Positions 9,275-17,716 are shown, numbered from the stretch's first letter. The stretch: 64,000 nucleotides of DNA from Bacillota bacterium (GCA_023391535.1 JAEWAU010000044.1:9964-73963); one strand, 5' to 3'. Notes: generated by a model not told the origin, from the letters alone. Numbers and translations are program-made.

Positions 9275-9892
9275 TTACGGATTTTTACCGTCGGTAGTAT
9301 AGATCCAATCGACTTTGTCACCGGGCTTCGGTTTGTACCTTTTGCAGGAGATATTCGGATATGTTCCGTTTACGCGGTAGGTCCAGCCGCTGGAACTGCC
9401 CTTATCGAATTCCGCGACGCCGTCGATGGCGGAGACATATTCCCCGTTGAGTGTGCTCCGGGCCGCGAGCAGGATGTCTTTGGCCTTGCAATAGCGCGCG
9501 AGCACGGAATAGACCGAATCGCCGCTCTGCAGGGGCACCCGGACGCCGCTTGCCACCATGCCGTCGTCGCCGCGCGTGGCGTCGATGGTGAGGGCGACGG
9601 TTTGGACCGCGGGCGCGGAGGACGGCGAAGCGCCGGACGGCGAAGTTCCGGACGAAGCCCGCGAGGAGGCCGCGCCCGCGGCGGAGGACGTGGAAGAGGA
9701 ACCGCCCGGCACAGAAGAGGACGGCGCGCCGGACGAAGACGAAACAGAGGAGGACGAAACGGCGGAGGAGGACGGAACGGACGACGAGGCTGCGGAAACG
9801 CCGGCGGCCTTTTTGCAGCCGGAGAGCAGCAGCGCGAGCGTCAGGGCGAGCCCCAGCGCCGCCGCGGCCATCCGCGGAATTCTTTTCTGCAC
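9275..9892 (-). CDS. DUF4430 domain lipoprotein
   Basis: A 205-residue secreted protein. I chose the GTG at 9892 because AAGGAGG sits seven bases upstream; the ATG-initiated longer frame has no such site. A signal peptide ends in the lipobox LLLSGC. A linker of about 65 residues made almost only of Ser, Val, Ala, Gly and Pro follows. The DUF4430 domain (roughly residues 95-205) contains DSVYSVLARYCKAKDI, SSSGWTYRVNG and PGDKVDWIYT. The fold resembles the C-terminal domain of cobalamin carrier proteins and often accompanies ECF transporters. It probably captures a ligand at the cell surface for the EcfT encoded next. Confidence 0.75.
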   Translation of the reverse strand: MQKRIPRMAAAALGLALTLALLLSGCKKAAGVSAASSSVPSSSAVSSSSVSSSSGAPSSSVPGGSSSTSSAAGAASSRASSGTSPSGASPSSAPAVQTVALTIDATRGDDGMVASGVRVPLQSGDSVYSVLARYCKAKDILLAARSTLNGEYVSAIDGVAEFDKGSSSGWTYRVNGTYPNISCKRYKPKPGDKVDWIYTTDGKNP

Positions 9893-10107
9893 GGGCGTTC
9901 CTCCTTCCGGCAATCGCACATTTTATTTATACGGTATTTTCAGTTCCGATTGACACGTTCCGCGTATTTTGCTCCGCCGCCGGAGGCGGCAAGGCGAAAT
10001 ATAACTTCCGGAAACAGGAATTGAAATTGCCGTCGTTTACGGGCGGCGTGCCGCCCATGGCTTTATTGTACCCTGCGGGGCCGCGGCTGTCAAACGCCGG
10101 GGGCGCC

Positions 10108-10139
10108 AAACGGGCCCCCGCCCGAAAGGCGGAGGCCCG
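10108..10139 (-). terminator. Probable terminator after glutamine synthetase
   Basis: A GC-rich hairpin (arms 10128-10139 and 10111-10122 with one G-U pair, tetraloop) lies 25 nt after the stop codon. The U tract is only three bases, so it may be weak. Confidence 0.5.
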
Positions 10140-10164
10140 TGCCTGTGCAAAGCGCGGCGCGTTT

Positions 10165-12264
10165 TTACACGCGGAACAGCAGGTCGGCGTAGGTGGGCAG
10201 CGGCCACACGTTTGCCGGAACGATGCCCTCGAGCTCGTCGGCCACGGCGCGGACGGCGTTCATCGCGGGAATGACTTCGTCGCGGTAAGCCTGGGCGCTC
10301 ATCTTCGGGCATTCAACGGCGGAAGCCTTCTCCGTTACGGCCTTGAGCGAGGCGATGTTGGCGGCGAAGCTGTCGGCCAGAGCGGAAACGTGCTCCAGCA
10401 GGCCGGCGGTTGCGGTTCCGGCCACGCCGGCGGCCTTGAGGCCCGCGCTCAGCGACGTTAAGCTCGCGAGGAACTTGAGCGTGGCGGGCAGCAGCTGGCG
10501 GTTTGCGATATCCAGCGTGGTGAGCGCTTCGATATTGATGGTCTTGGAATACTTTTCGAGGTAGATCTCGTAGCGCGAGTCGATCTCGACTTCGGTGAGG
10601 ACGCCCTGGCGCTCCAGAACCTCGGCGTTCTTCGCGACTTTGAGCACTTCGATGGTATCCACCGTATTGGTGATGTTGGGCAGGCCGCGCTTTTCGGCCT
10701 CGACCACCCATTCGGGCGCGTAGTTGTTGCCGTTGAAGATCACGCGCTTGTGCTTCTGAACGGTCTCCTTCACGATGGCGGCCACTTCGGCGATGAAATC
10801 GGGGGCTTTTTCGAGGCGGTCCGCAAACCGGGAGAGCTCGTCGGCCACGATGGCGTTGAGAACATAGCAGGGCTCCGCTATGCTCTGGGAAGAGGCGGCC
10901 ATGCGGAACTCGAACTTGTTGCCCGTGAAGGCGAACGGCGAGGTGCGGTTGCGGTCGGTCGTATCCTTCGGGAGGTTCGGCAGGCTGGAAGCGCCGATAT
11001 CGATGGCGGCTCCCGGAACGCCCTTGTAGGGCGCGCCGGTCTCGATGGATTCGAGCACGGCGGCAAGTTCTTCGCCCACGAAGATCGAAATGATGGCCGG
11101 AGGCGCTTCGTTGGCGCCCAGGCGATGGTCGTTGCCGGCGCTCGCAACCGTGAGGCGCAGCAGGTCGGCGTATTCGTCCACGGCCTTGATGACGGCCGCG
11201 AGGAAGAGCAGGAACTGCGCGTTCTCACGCGGGGTCTTGCCCGGGTTGAGCAGGTTCTCGCCGTCGTTGGTCGCCATGGACCAGTTGACGTGTTTGCCGC
11301 TGCCGTTGACGCCGTCGAAGGCTTTCTCGTGCAGCAGGCAGGCCAGGCCGTGCTTCTTGGCCACCTTGCGCATCATTTCCATGACGAGCTGGTTGTGGTC
11401 GGTGGCGACGTTGGCGGAATCGAAGATGAGCGCCAGCTCGTGCTGCGCGGGCGCGACTTCGTTGTGTTTGGTTTTGGCGGTGATGCCGAGCTTCCACAGC
11501 TCCACGTCCAGGTCGTGCATGAAGGCGCTCACCTTCAGGCGCAGGCGGGCGAAGTACTGGTCCTCCATCTCCTGGCCCTTCGGGGGCTTCGCGCCGAACA
11601 GCGTGCGGCCGGAAAGGATGAGGTCGAGGCGCTTGTTGTAGAGCTCGCGGTTGACGAGGAAGTACTCCTGCTCCGGGCCTACGGTGGTGATCACCATATC
11701 GGACGTGGTGTTGCCGAACAGCTTGAGCACCCGCAGCGCGGCCTTGCTCAGCGCTTCGGAGGAGCGCAGCAGGGGGGCCTTTTCATCCAGCGCTTCGCCG
11801 GTGTAGGAAATGAACGCCGTGGGGATATACAGCGTGCCTTCCTTTACGAACGCGGGGGACGTGCAGTCCCACGCGGTGTAGCCGCGGGCTTCGAAGGTGG
11901 CGCGCAGGCCGCCGGAGGGGAAGGAGGAGGCGTCCGGTTCGCCCTTGATGAGCTCTTTGCCGGAGAATTCCAAAACCACGTTGCCGTCGGGGGTGGGAGA
12001 AATGAAAGAATCGTGCTTCTCGGCGGTGATCCCGGTCATCGGCTGGAACCAGTGCGTGTAATGCGTGGCGCCGTGCTCGATGGCCCAGTCCTTCATGGCG
12101 TTGGCCACGACGTCCGCGATGGAGGGATCGAGCGGAAGGCCGTGCTCGATGGTCTTTTTCAGGATCTTATAGGTCGCCTTGGGCAAGCGCGCTTTCATGA
12201 CGGAATCGCCAAACACATACTCGCCAAAGATCTCTGCGGGATTCAGTGCTTTTTCGGTTTCCAT
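10165..12264 (-). CDS. glnN: Glutamine synthetase type III
   Basis: A 699-residue GSIII, the long dodecameric form found in Bacteroidetes, cyanobacteria and Clostridia. It condenses ammonium with glutamate using ATP. Family landmarks include the N-terminal FGEYVFGDSVMKARLPK, the VVLEFSGKELIKGEPDASSFPSGGLR block, GPEQEYFLVN, the catalytic NEVAPAQHELALIFD region, KAFDGVNGSGKHVNWSM and NRTSPFAFTGNKFEFRM. The length matches the family (about 700). The start has AAGGGGG upstream. It is a single-gene unit behind its own promoter and a leader with an attenuator-like pair of hairpins, so transcription is probably controlled by nitrogen status. Confidence 0.93.
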   Translation of the reverse strand: METEKALNPAEIFGEYVFGDSVMKARLPKATYKILKKTIEHGLPLDPSIADVVANAMKDWAIEHGATHYTHWFQPMTGITAEKHDSFISPTPDGNVVLEFSGKELIKGEPDASSFPSGGLRATFEARGYTAWDCTSPAFVKEGTLYIPTAFISYTGEALDEKAPLLRSSEALSKAALRVLKLFGNTTSDMVITTVGPEQEYFLVNRELYNKRLDLILSGRTLFGAKPPKGQEMEDQYFARLRLKVSAFMHDLDVELWKLGITAKTKHNEVAPAQHELALIFDSANVATDHNQLVMEMMRKVAKKHGLACLLHEKAFDGVNGSGKHVNWSMATNDGENLLNPGKTPRENAQFLLFLAAVIKAVDEYADLLRLTVASAGNDHRLGANEAPPAIISIFVGEELAAVLESIETGAPYKGVPGAAIDIGASSLPNLPKDTTDRNRTSPFAFTGNKFEFRMAASSQSIAEPCYVLNAIVADELSRFADRLEKAPDFIAEVAAIVKETVQKHKRVIFNGNNYAPEWVVEAEKRGLPNITNTVDTIEVLKVAKNAEVLERQGVLTEVEIDSRYEIYLEKYSKTINIEALTTLDIANRQLLPATLKFLASLTSLSAGLKAAGVAGTATAGLLEHVSALADSFAANIASLKAVTEKASAVECPKMSAQAYRDEVIPAMNAVRAVADELEGIVPANVWPLPTYADLLFRV

Positions 12265-12290
12265 TTCTTCTTTGCCCCCTTATTTGAATC

Positions 12291-12363
12291 AAAAACAGGC
12301 GCTTCACGGTTCCGCCGCAGCCTGCAGAAAGCAGAAACCGGGGCGGCGAGCCGTGAAACGCCT
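12291..12363 (-). terminator. Leader terminator (attenuator) of glutamine synthetase gene
   Basis: Minus-strand arms 12351-12363 and 12297-12309 pair over 13 bp with one G-U pair, with further pairing of the GC-rich interior, followed by five U (12291-12295). It lies between the promoter and the start codon, so it can stop transcription before the gene. Confidence 0.65.
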
Positions 12364-12372
12364 TCGTTTCAC
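12353..12372 (-). promoter_or_regulatory. Antiterminator hairpin in glutamine synthetase leader
   Basis: A perfect 8-bp stem (12365-12372 with 12353-12360) and 4-nt loop uses the same bases as the promoter-proximal arm of the terminator. The two structures are therefore mutually exclusive. The trigger (ANTAR protein, other RNA-binding protein or ligand) cannot be read from the sequence. Confidence 0.55.
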
Positions 12373-12386
12373 CTGTGCTATTCAGT

Positions 12387-12415
12387 AGTATAACATAAGA
12401 GCGGGAAATCTGCAA
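12387..12415 (-). promoter_or_regulatory. Sigma-A promoter of glutamine synthetase
   Basis: TTGCAG (12410-12415) and TATACT (12387-12392) on the minus strand with 17-bp spacing; predicted start near 12380 and a leader of about 115 nt. The roughly 220 bp between this promoter and the gatB stop codon show no gene. Confidence 0.75.
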
Positions 12416-12636
12416 GTTTCTATTAATGAAAATTCATATTCTAAGATCAGTACAAAAAGCCGCGCCAATAATGTGGAAATCTTGCACAAAACCCCCAAAC
12501 GCTTTGCGGCGGGCGAGGCAGAACGGCTGCAAACGGCGCGGAAAACAGGCCGGTATCCTGCATTTCTCCCGCAAAATGCAGCCCGGAGAGAGAGTTCTCC
12601 TGCAGGCGGTTTTGCGGGACGCAAACCGGCGGGAGC

Positions 12637-14061
12637 TCAGCGCTTCAGCCGTTCGATCAGGAGGGTGCGCAGGGCGGCCGGGTCCGCCTTGCCGCGCAAA
12701 GCGCGCATGGCCTGCCCGATGAGGAACGAAAGGGCCTTTTCCTTGCCCGAGCGGAAATCCTCCGCGGGGCCGGGGTTTTCGGCAAGGACCTTTTCCACGG
12801 CGGCCGCAAGCGCATCCGCGTCGCCCACCACGGCGAGGCCGTGCTTTTCCACGAGCTTCTCGGGCGTTTCGTCCGGTTCCTCGAACAGCAGCGCCAGAAC
12901 CTTTTTGCCGGAGGAGGCCGTGATGCGCCCGGCTTTTACCAGCCGCAGAACGCCCACGAGGCCCGCCGCCGGGAAGGGGATGTCCTCCGGCTCCAGCTCG
13001 CGTTCCTTCAGGTCGTGCAGCAGCTCGCCCACGATCCATTTGGCGGCCTCCTGCGCCTCGTTGCCCGCGGCGGCCTCGTCGTAAAAATCCGAGAGCGCGC
13101 GCGAGGCCGTGAGAAGCGCGGCGTCGGCCTCCGAAACGCCCGCGTCCGCATAGCGGCGCAGCCGTGCCTCGGGCATTTCGGGAAGCTGCGCGCGAATCTC
13201 TTCGATGCGCGCGTCGGTGAGCACCACGGGCACGATATCCGGCTCGGGGAAGTAGCGGTAGTCGTTGGCCTCCTCCTTGCCGCGCATGGAACGGCTCTCG
13301 CCGCGGCCGTCGTCCCAGCGGCGCGTCTCCTGCACAACGGCGTTTCCCGCTTCCAGTTCCTCGATCTGCCGCGCGCGCTCCCCTTCCACCGCGCGGAAAA
13401 TGGCGCGCAGCGAATTGATGTTCTTCATCTCGGTGCGCGTGCCGAGCTTTTCGCTCCCCAGCGGGCGCACCGAAACGTTCACGTCCGCGCGCAGGGAGCC
13501 CTGCTCCATGCGGCAATCCGAAACGCCCGCGTAGAGCAGCACGGCGCGCACGCGCTCCACGTATTCGCGCGTTTCTTCCGGGGTGCGCAGGTCCGGCTCC
13601 GAAACGATCTCGATGAGCGGCACGCCGCAGCGGTTGTAATCGACATAGGTGCGGCGCGCGGCGGGGTCGTGCGTGAGCTTGCCGGCGTCCTCTTCGATGT
13701 GGATGCGCGTGATGCCGATCTTTTTGCCCGAGGAGAGCCGCACCCAGCCGCCCTTGCACAGCGGCAGGTCGTACTGGGAGATCTGATAGTTCTTGGGCAG
13801 GTCGGGGTAGAAGTAGTTCTTGCGGTCGAGCTTGGAGAAATGCGCGATTTCGCAGTTCATGGCAAGCCCCGCGCGCACCGCGTATTCCACCACGCGGCGG
13901 TTGAGCACCGGCAGCGTGCCCGGCATCCCTGTGCACACCGGGCAGCAGTGCGTGTTCGGCTCGCCGCCGAATTCAGTGGAGCATCCGCAGAAAATCTTCG
14001 TTTTGGTGGAGAGCTCGGCGTGGATCTCGAGCCCGACCACCGATTCATAGTCTTTCGCCAT
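12637..14061 (-). CDS. gatB: Asp-tRNA(Asn)/Glu-tRNA(Gln) amidotransferase subunit B
   Basis: A 474-residue GatB, the tRNA-binding and kinase subunit of the GatCAB complex that converts misacylated Glu-tRNA(Gln) and Asp-tRNA(Asn) to the correct amidated forms. It opens with VVGLEIHAELSTKTKIFCGC, the zinc-binding/kinase signature with CCPVC following. The helical YqeY-like tail ends in SFLIGQAMRALRGKADP. It is the third gene of gatC-gatA-gatB, 83 bp after gatA. Presence of GatCAB implies an indirect pathway for Gln-tRNA, as is normal in Firmicutes. Confidence 0.95.
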   Translation of the reverse strand: MAKDYESVVGLEIHAELSTKTKIFCGCSTEFGGEPNTHCCPVCTGMPGTLPVLNRRVVEYAVRAGLAMNCEIAHFSKLDRKNYFYPDLPKNYQISQYDLPLCKGGWVRLSSGKKIGITRIHIEEDAGKLTHDPAARRTYVDYNRCGVPLIEIVSEPDLRTPEETREYVERVRAVLLYAGVSDCRMEQGSLRADVNVSVRPLGSEKLGTRTEMKNINSLRAIFRAVEGERARQIEELEAGNAVVQETRRWDDGRGESRSMRGKEEANDYRYFPEPDIVPVVLTDARIEEIRAQLPEMPEARLRRYADAGVSEADAALLTASRALSDFYDEAAAGNEAQEAAKWIVGELLHDLKERELEPEDIPFPAAGLVGVLRLVKAGRITASSGKKVLALLFEEPDETPEKLVEKHGLAVVGDADALAAAVEKVLAENPGPAEDFRSGKEKALSFLIGQAMRALRGKADPAALRTLLIERLKR

Positions 14062-14144
14062 AACCGTTCCCGTGCCTTTCCGTTTTGCGGTGTCCCGTTT
14101 CCGGCATTTCCGGAACAGATCAATCTTTATCTTTGCTGGAATTG

Positions 14145-15602
14145 CTATGAGAGCGGCGGAGCCTTGCGGATGGGGGCGGACTGCTCGAAGGCGTAGGCCG
14201 CGCGCAGCATCTGCGGCTCGCCGAACGCCGGCCCGATGACGTGCAGGCCGATGGGCATGCCGTCGCCGTCGAACCCGCAGTTGAGCGAGAGCGCGGGCAG
14301 CCCCGCGATGTTGACGGGCACGGTGTAGACGTCGCCCAGGTACATGGCCAGCGGGTCGCCGCTTTTGGCGCCGAGCGGGTAGGCCGTGGTGGGCGCCGTG
14401 GGCCCGATGATGAGGTCGTAGCGCGCGAACACCGAATCGAACCCGTTTTTGATGATGCGGCGCACCTTGAGCGCCTTTTTGTAATAAGCGTCGTAATAGC
14501 CCGCCGAAAGCGCGTAGGTGCCGAGCATGATGCGGCGCTTCACCTCGCGGCCGAAGCCCTCGCCGCGCGAGCGGTCCATCAGCTGCGCGAGGCTGCGGCA
14601 GTCCTCGGCCGCGTAGCCGAACTTCACGCCGTCGTACCGCGCGAGGTTGGAGCTCGCCTCCGCCGAGGAGATGAGGTAATAGGCCGGCACGGCGTAATCC
14701 GCGGCGGGGAGGCTCACCTCGTCCACCTGCGCGCCCAGCGCCTCGAAACGCTTTCCGGCGCGCAGCACGGCCTCTTTCACGGCGGGGTCGAGCCCCTCGC
14801 CGAGGTATTCGCGGGGGATGCCGATCTTCATGCCCGCGGCGCCGTCCTTGAGCCCCCGCGTGTAATCGGGGTGGTTATATTCGGCGCTTGTGGAATCGCG
14901 CGCGTCCGCGCCGCAGATGAGGTTCAGTACGGCGGCGCAGTCCTCCACCGTGCGCGCGATGGGGCCGATCTGGTCGAGCGACGAGGCGAACGCCACGAGC
15001 CCGTAGCGCGAAACGGCGCCGTAGGTGGGTTTGAGCCCCACCACGCCGCAGAACGACGACGGCTGCCGGATGGAGCCGCCGGTATCCGACCCGAGCGCGA
15101 AGAATGCCTCGCCCGCCGCCACGGCCGCGGCCGCGCCGCCCGAGGAGCCGCCCGGCACGCGCGAAAGATTCCACGGGTTATGCGTCTTTTTGAAATAGGA
15201 GGTTTCGGTGGAACCGCCCATGGCGAACTCATCCAGATTGAGCTTGCCGAGCGTGGGGCACCCGGCCTCGGCGAGCTTTTCGCACACGGCCGCGTCGTAA
15301 GGCGGCGCGAAATGCTCGAGCATCCGGGAGGCGCAGGTGGTGGGAATGCCTTTCGTGCAGATATTGTCCTTGAGCGCGGCGGGCACGCCGCACAGCGCGC
15401 CGCCTTCGCCCGCGTCGAGCTTTTGCTGCGCGGCCTTCGCCTGCGCTCCGGCCTTTTCGCGGCAGAGGCTCAGGTAGGCGCCCGTTTCGCCGTCGGTTTG
15501 GGCGATGCGCTCGTATTGGGCGCGCAGCAGCTCCTCCGCCGCGACCTCGCGCTTTTTCAGCAGCGCCGCGGCCTGCACGGCGCTCAGTTGATACAGCTCC
15601 AT
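14145..15602 (-). CDS. gatA: Asp-tRNA(Asn)/Glu-tRNA(Gln) amidotransferase subunit A
   Basis: A 485-residue amidase-signature protein that releases ammonia from glutamine for the GatB reaction. The Ser-cisSer-Lys catalytic set is visible: Lys in ALKDNICTKG, Ser in the GGSSGGAAAAVA block and in GSDTGGSIRQPSSFCG. The start MELYQLSAVQAAALL at 15602 has AAAAGGACGG upstream; the longer open frame would overlap gatC and is not used. It follows gatC by 103 bp and precedes gatB. Confidence 0.95.
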   Translation of the reverse strand: MELYQLSAVQAAALLKKREVAAEELLRAQYERIAQTDGETGAYLSLCREKAGAQAKAAQQKLDAGEGGALCGVPAALKDNICTKGIPTTCASRMLEHFAPPYDAAVCEKLAEAGCPTLGKLNLDEFAMGGSTETSYFKKTHNPWNLSRVPGGSSGGAAAAVAAGEAFFALGSDTGGSIRQPSSFCGVVGLKPTYGAVSRYGLVAFASSLDQIGPIARTVEDCAAVLNLICGADARDSTSAEYNHPDYTRGLKDGAAGMKIGIPREYLGEGLDPAVKEAVLRAGKRFEALGAQVDEVSLPAADYAVPAYYLISSAEASSNLARYDGVKFGYAAEDCRSLAQLMDRSRGEGFGREVKRRIMLGTYALSAGYYDAYYKKALKVRRIIKNGFDSVFARYDLIIGPTAPTTAYPLGAKSGDPLAMYLGDVYTVPVNIAGLPALSLNCGFDGDGMPIGLHVIGPAFGEPQMLRAAYAFEQSAPIRKAPPLS

Positions 15603-15705
15603 TCGAAATGACCGTCCTTTTCCACGTTTGCGCTCCGCCTCAAAAGCCCCGCCCGCGCCCGGCGGCGTTTCCGGCCCGCCCCGGGGCTTTCCGAAGCTTC
15701 GCGGA

Positions 15706-15993
15706 TCACTGTTCCACGGCGAGCGGCACGTCGTAGCAGCCGCCCTCGGCCTTCGGCGCGCAGGCAAGCAGGGTGTCGCGGTCGGCCGAAGGCACGGGGT
15801 CGTCGTCCCGGAGGACGTTCGACAGCCCGAGCACATGCTCCATGGGTTCCACGCCCTCGGTGTCGATATCGGAGAGCGTGTTCATATACCCGATGATGGC
15901 GGAAAGGTCGGTTTCGAGCGCCGCCTTTTCCTCCCCGTTCAACTCCATGCGCGCCAGCTTCGTGAGATGGTCGATATCCGGTTTTTCAGCCAT
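15706..15993 (-). CDS. gatC: Asp-tRNA(Asn)/Glu-tRNA(Gln) amidotransferase subunit C
   Basis: A 95-residue GatC, the small stabilising subunit that wraps around the GatA-GatB interface. Recognised by DIDHLTKLARMELNGEEK near the start and the central MNTLSDIDTEGVEPMEHVL with the conserved LRDDDP. The ATG at 15993 follows AGGAGGG. First gene of the gatCAB operon, behind a promoter at 16079-16106. Confidence 0.92.
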   Translation of the reverse strand: MAEKPDIDHLTKLARMELNGEEKAALETDLSAIIGYMNTLSDIDTEGVEPMEHVLGLSNVLRDDDPVPSADRDTLLACAPKAEGGCYDVPLAVEQ

Positions 15994-16078
15994 GCGGGTC
16001 CCTCCTCTGCGGTTGCTTGCCGCCTGCAACGGTTTGAAAATGAATCGGTGCGTCCGCCAAATTGCAAATATTACGTTC

Positions 16079-16106
16079 ATTATAGCATAACCCGTTGGCA
16101 ATTCAA
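16079..16106 (-). promoter_or_regulatory. Promoter of gatCAB
   Basis: Minus-strand TTGAAT (16101-16106) and TATAAT (16079-16084) with a 16-bp spacer and an upstream TG. Two short palindromes (16116-16129 and 16126-16148, centred on GAATTC-like sequence) lie just upstream and could bind a regulator; this is speculative. Confidence 0.65.
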
Positions 16107-16228
16107 GCCTGCGCGCCCGGAATTCCGGGAATTGCCGGCGAATTCCCGTAAATTGCAGCCTGAAAAAAGAAATGCTGCACAAATGTGCAGGAGGGCGGAA
16201 TTCGTCCGCAAGCGACAAAAAGAAAATA

Positions 16229-16257
16229 TTGACAGTATTGATAGCATATGGTATACT
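16229..16257 (+). promoter_or_regulatory. Consensus sigma-A promoter with no protein-coding gene behind it
   Basis: TTGACA (16229-16234), 17-bp spacer, TATACT (16252-16257). The next coding start is nearly 500 bp away and has its own promoter, so this one probably serves the structured region that follows. Confidence 0.75.
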
Positions 16258-16261
16258 CGCG

Positions 16262-16486
16262 TCCGGGAGCTCGGGCAGGCCCGGCGCCGCTTGTGAGCGG
16301 AGCCGCGGAGTCCCAATCGAGAGCGGAGCTCTCCCTCCCTCCAGAAGAAGCGTCCCGGGCCCGATTCGCGCGGCCCGGGGACGGCGAAACGCCATCCTTT
16401 GCGCGTTTCTTCCATGGAACAGGTGAACAAGCGAATTCGGAATCCGCGTCAAAAGCCTTGCGCAGAGGCTTTGGCGCGGATTTTTC
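16262..16486 (+). ncRNA. Candidate structured non-coding RNA (function unknown; 6S-like layout possible)
   Basis: The region lies between a consensus promoter and a hairpin with a five-U tail. By eye, the ends pair (16262-16267 with about 16435-16440). A 9-bp stem joins a GAAGAAGCG segment near 16345 with CGTTTCTTC near 16402-16410. Inside it are a GC-rich hairpin near 16353-16385 and a GGCG-AAA-CGCC hairpin. A long closed stem with large internal loops, about 180 nt before the terminator, recalls 6S RNA. I cannot match conserved 6S positions, so that name is only a possibility. It contains no open frame with a credible ribosome binding site. Confidence 0.45.
16441..16482. repeat. Palindromic repeat, copy 1 (also candidate terminator)
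   Basis: Arms 16441-16458 and 16466-16482 are near-perfect inverted repeats (AATCCGCGtCAAAAGCCT against AGGCTTTGGCGCGGATT). The same palindrome recurs at 42181-42225 and 47130-47172. Read on the plus strand it ends in five T and may terminate the candidate ncRNA. Confidence 0.7.
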
Positions 16487-16664
16487 CGCGCGCCCGCGGG
16501 GAAAACCGCATTCGATGCGGCCCTTACCGGGAAGCCGCGCGCTGGCGGCGTTTCCCGGCGGGAGCGGTTCTCCTTTTTTGCCCGGCCGGCGGCGCGGCAT
16601 CGGCACAGAAATTATATGAAATGAATATTTTTATGTGAAATCCTGCAAAAATTTTCGCGTCGGA

Positions 16665-16694
16665 TTGACAGGGCCGCTCCGCGGCCGCTATAAT
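16665..16694 (+). promoter_or_regulatory. Promoter of the lactate dehydrogenase-family gene
   Basis: TTGACA (16665-16670), 18-bp spacer, TATAAT (16689-16694). The spacer contains an inverted repeat GGCCGC-tcc-GCGGCC, a possible operator. Confidence 0.8.
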
Positions 16695-16747
16695 GGAGCC
16701 GTACGGGACGAAGCCGGGAAACGGCTCGGACGAAAGGAGAACGTACG

Positions 16748-17716
16748 ATGGAATTTCATAAAAACAAACTTGTGATCGTGGGGGCGGGCATGGTGGGCTC
16801 CGCGGTGCTGAATACGGTGCTGTCGCTGGGGCTGTTCGCCGAAATCGTGATGGTCGACAAAAACCGGGAGAAGGCGCGCGGCGAGGCGCTGGATTCCAGC
16901 CACACCACGTCGTTTGCATACAGCCCCAACGTGTTTGTGCACGACGGCGATTACGAGGACTGCACGGGCGCGCAGATGATCGTCATCACCGCCGGGGCCA
17001 CCATCAAGCCGGGGGACGAATCGGAGGACCGCACCTCCCTGGCCGCCGTGAACACCCGCATCATGACGGAGATTCTGCGGGACATCTGCAAATACACGCG
17101 CGACGCCATCCTCGTAATGGTGAGCAATCCGCTCGATATCATGACCTACCTCGCGCAGAACCGCTTCGGGTACGACCCGCGCCGCGTAATCGGCACCGGC
17201 ACGCTGCTCGACACTGCGCGCCTGCGCCGCATTATCGCGAGGGAATACGGCGTGGATACCAAGAACGTGCACGGCTACGTGCTGGGCGAGCACGGAAAAA
17301 GCTGCATGATCGACTGGAGCCTCGTGAACATCGCGGGAATCCCGCTCGAGGGGCTTGCGGCCGCGTTCGGCGGCCGTAGGCCCGACCGCGGCGCCGTTTT
17401 GAACGAGGTGGTGATGGCGGGCTACGAGGTGCTGAAGCTCAAAGGCTCCACGAGCGCCGGCGTGGCCATGAGCGTGGCTCGCATCCTCAAGGCCGTGGCG
17501 CTCAACGAGGAAAGCGTGCTGCCCGTGAGCACCACGCTGCAGGGCGAATACGGAGTGCGCGACGTGGCGCTGAGCATCCCGTGCATCATCACGAGCGAGG
17601 GCATCGGCCGCCGTCTGGAGCTGCCGCTCGCGCCCGAAGAGCTCGAAAAGCTTCGCGGCAGCGCCTCGGTGCTCGCCGGTATTCTGGATGAGCTGGGCCT
17701 GCGCGGCAAAGCGTGA
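16748..17716 (+). CDS. ldh: L-lactate dehydrogenase family protein (L-2-hydroxyacid dehydrogenase)
   Basis: A 322-residue NAD-dependent LDH/MDH-family enzyme. The Rossmann motif is IVGAGMVGSAV. Catalytic residues are His182 (GEHGKS), Asp155 and Arg158 (LLDTARLRR). The substrate-specificity loop reads TIKPGDESEDRTSL. The position that is Gln in lactate and Arg in malate dehydrogenases is Ile, and the loop is about three residues longer than in typical LDH before the conserved Arg95. That recalls L-2-hydroxyisocaproate dehydrogenases, so a bulkier 2-oxoacid may be preferred over pyruvate. GAAAGGAG precedes the ATG. Single gene with its own promoter. Confidence 0.8.
   Translation: MEFHKNKLVIVGAGMVGSAVLNTVLSLGLFAEIVMVDKNREKARGEALDSSHTTSFAYSPNVFVHDGDYEDCTGAQMIVITAGATIKPGDESEDRTSLAAVNTRIMTEILRDICKYTRDAILVMVSNPLDIMTYLAQNRFGYDPRRVIGTGTLLDTARLRRIIAREYGVDTKNVHGYVLGEHGKSCMIDWSLVNIAGIPLEGLAAAFGGRRPDRGAVLNEVVMAGYEVLKLKGSTSAGVAMSVARILKAVALNEESVLPVSTTLQGEYGVRDVALSIPCIITSEGIGRRLELPLAPEELEKLRGSASVLAGILDELGLRGKA

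Noticed and set aside
10750..12393. 547-codon plus-strand frame opposite glutamine synthetase
   Set aside because: Antisense shadow; composition and lack of motifs match high-GC artefacts, and it runs through the glutamine synthetase promoter.
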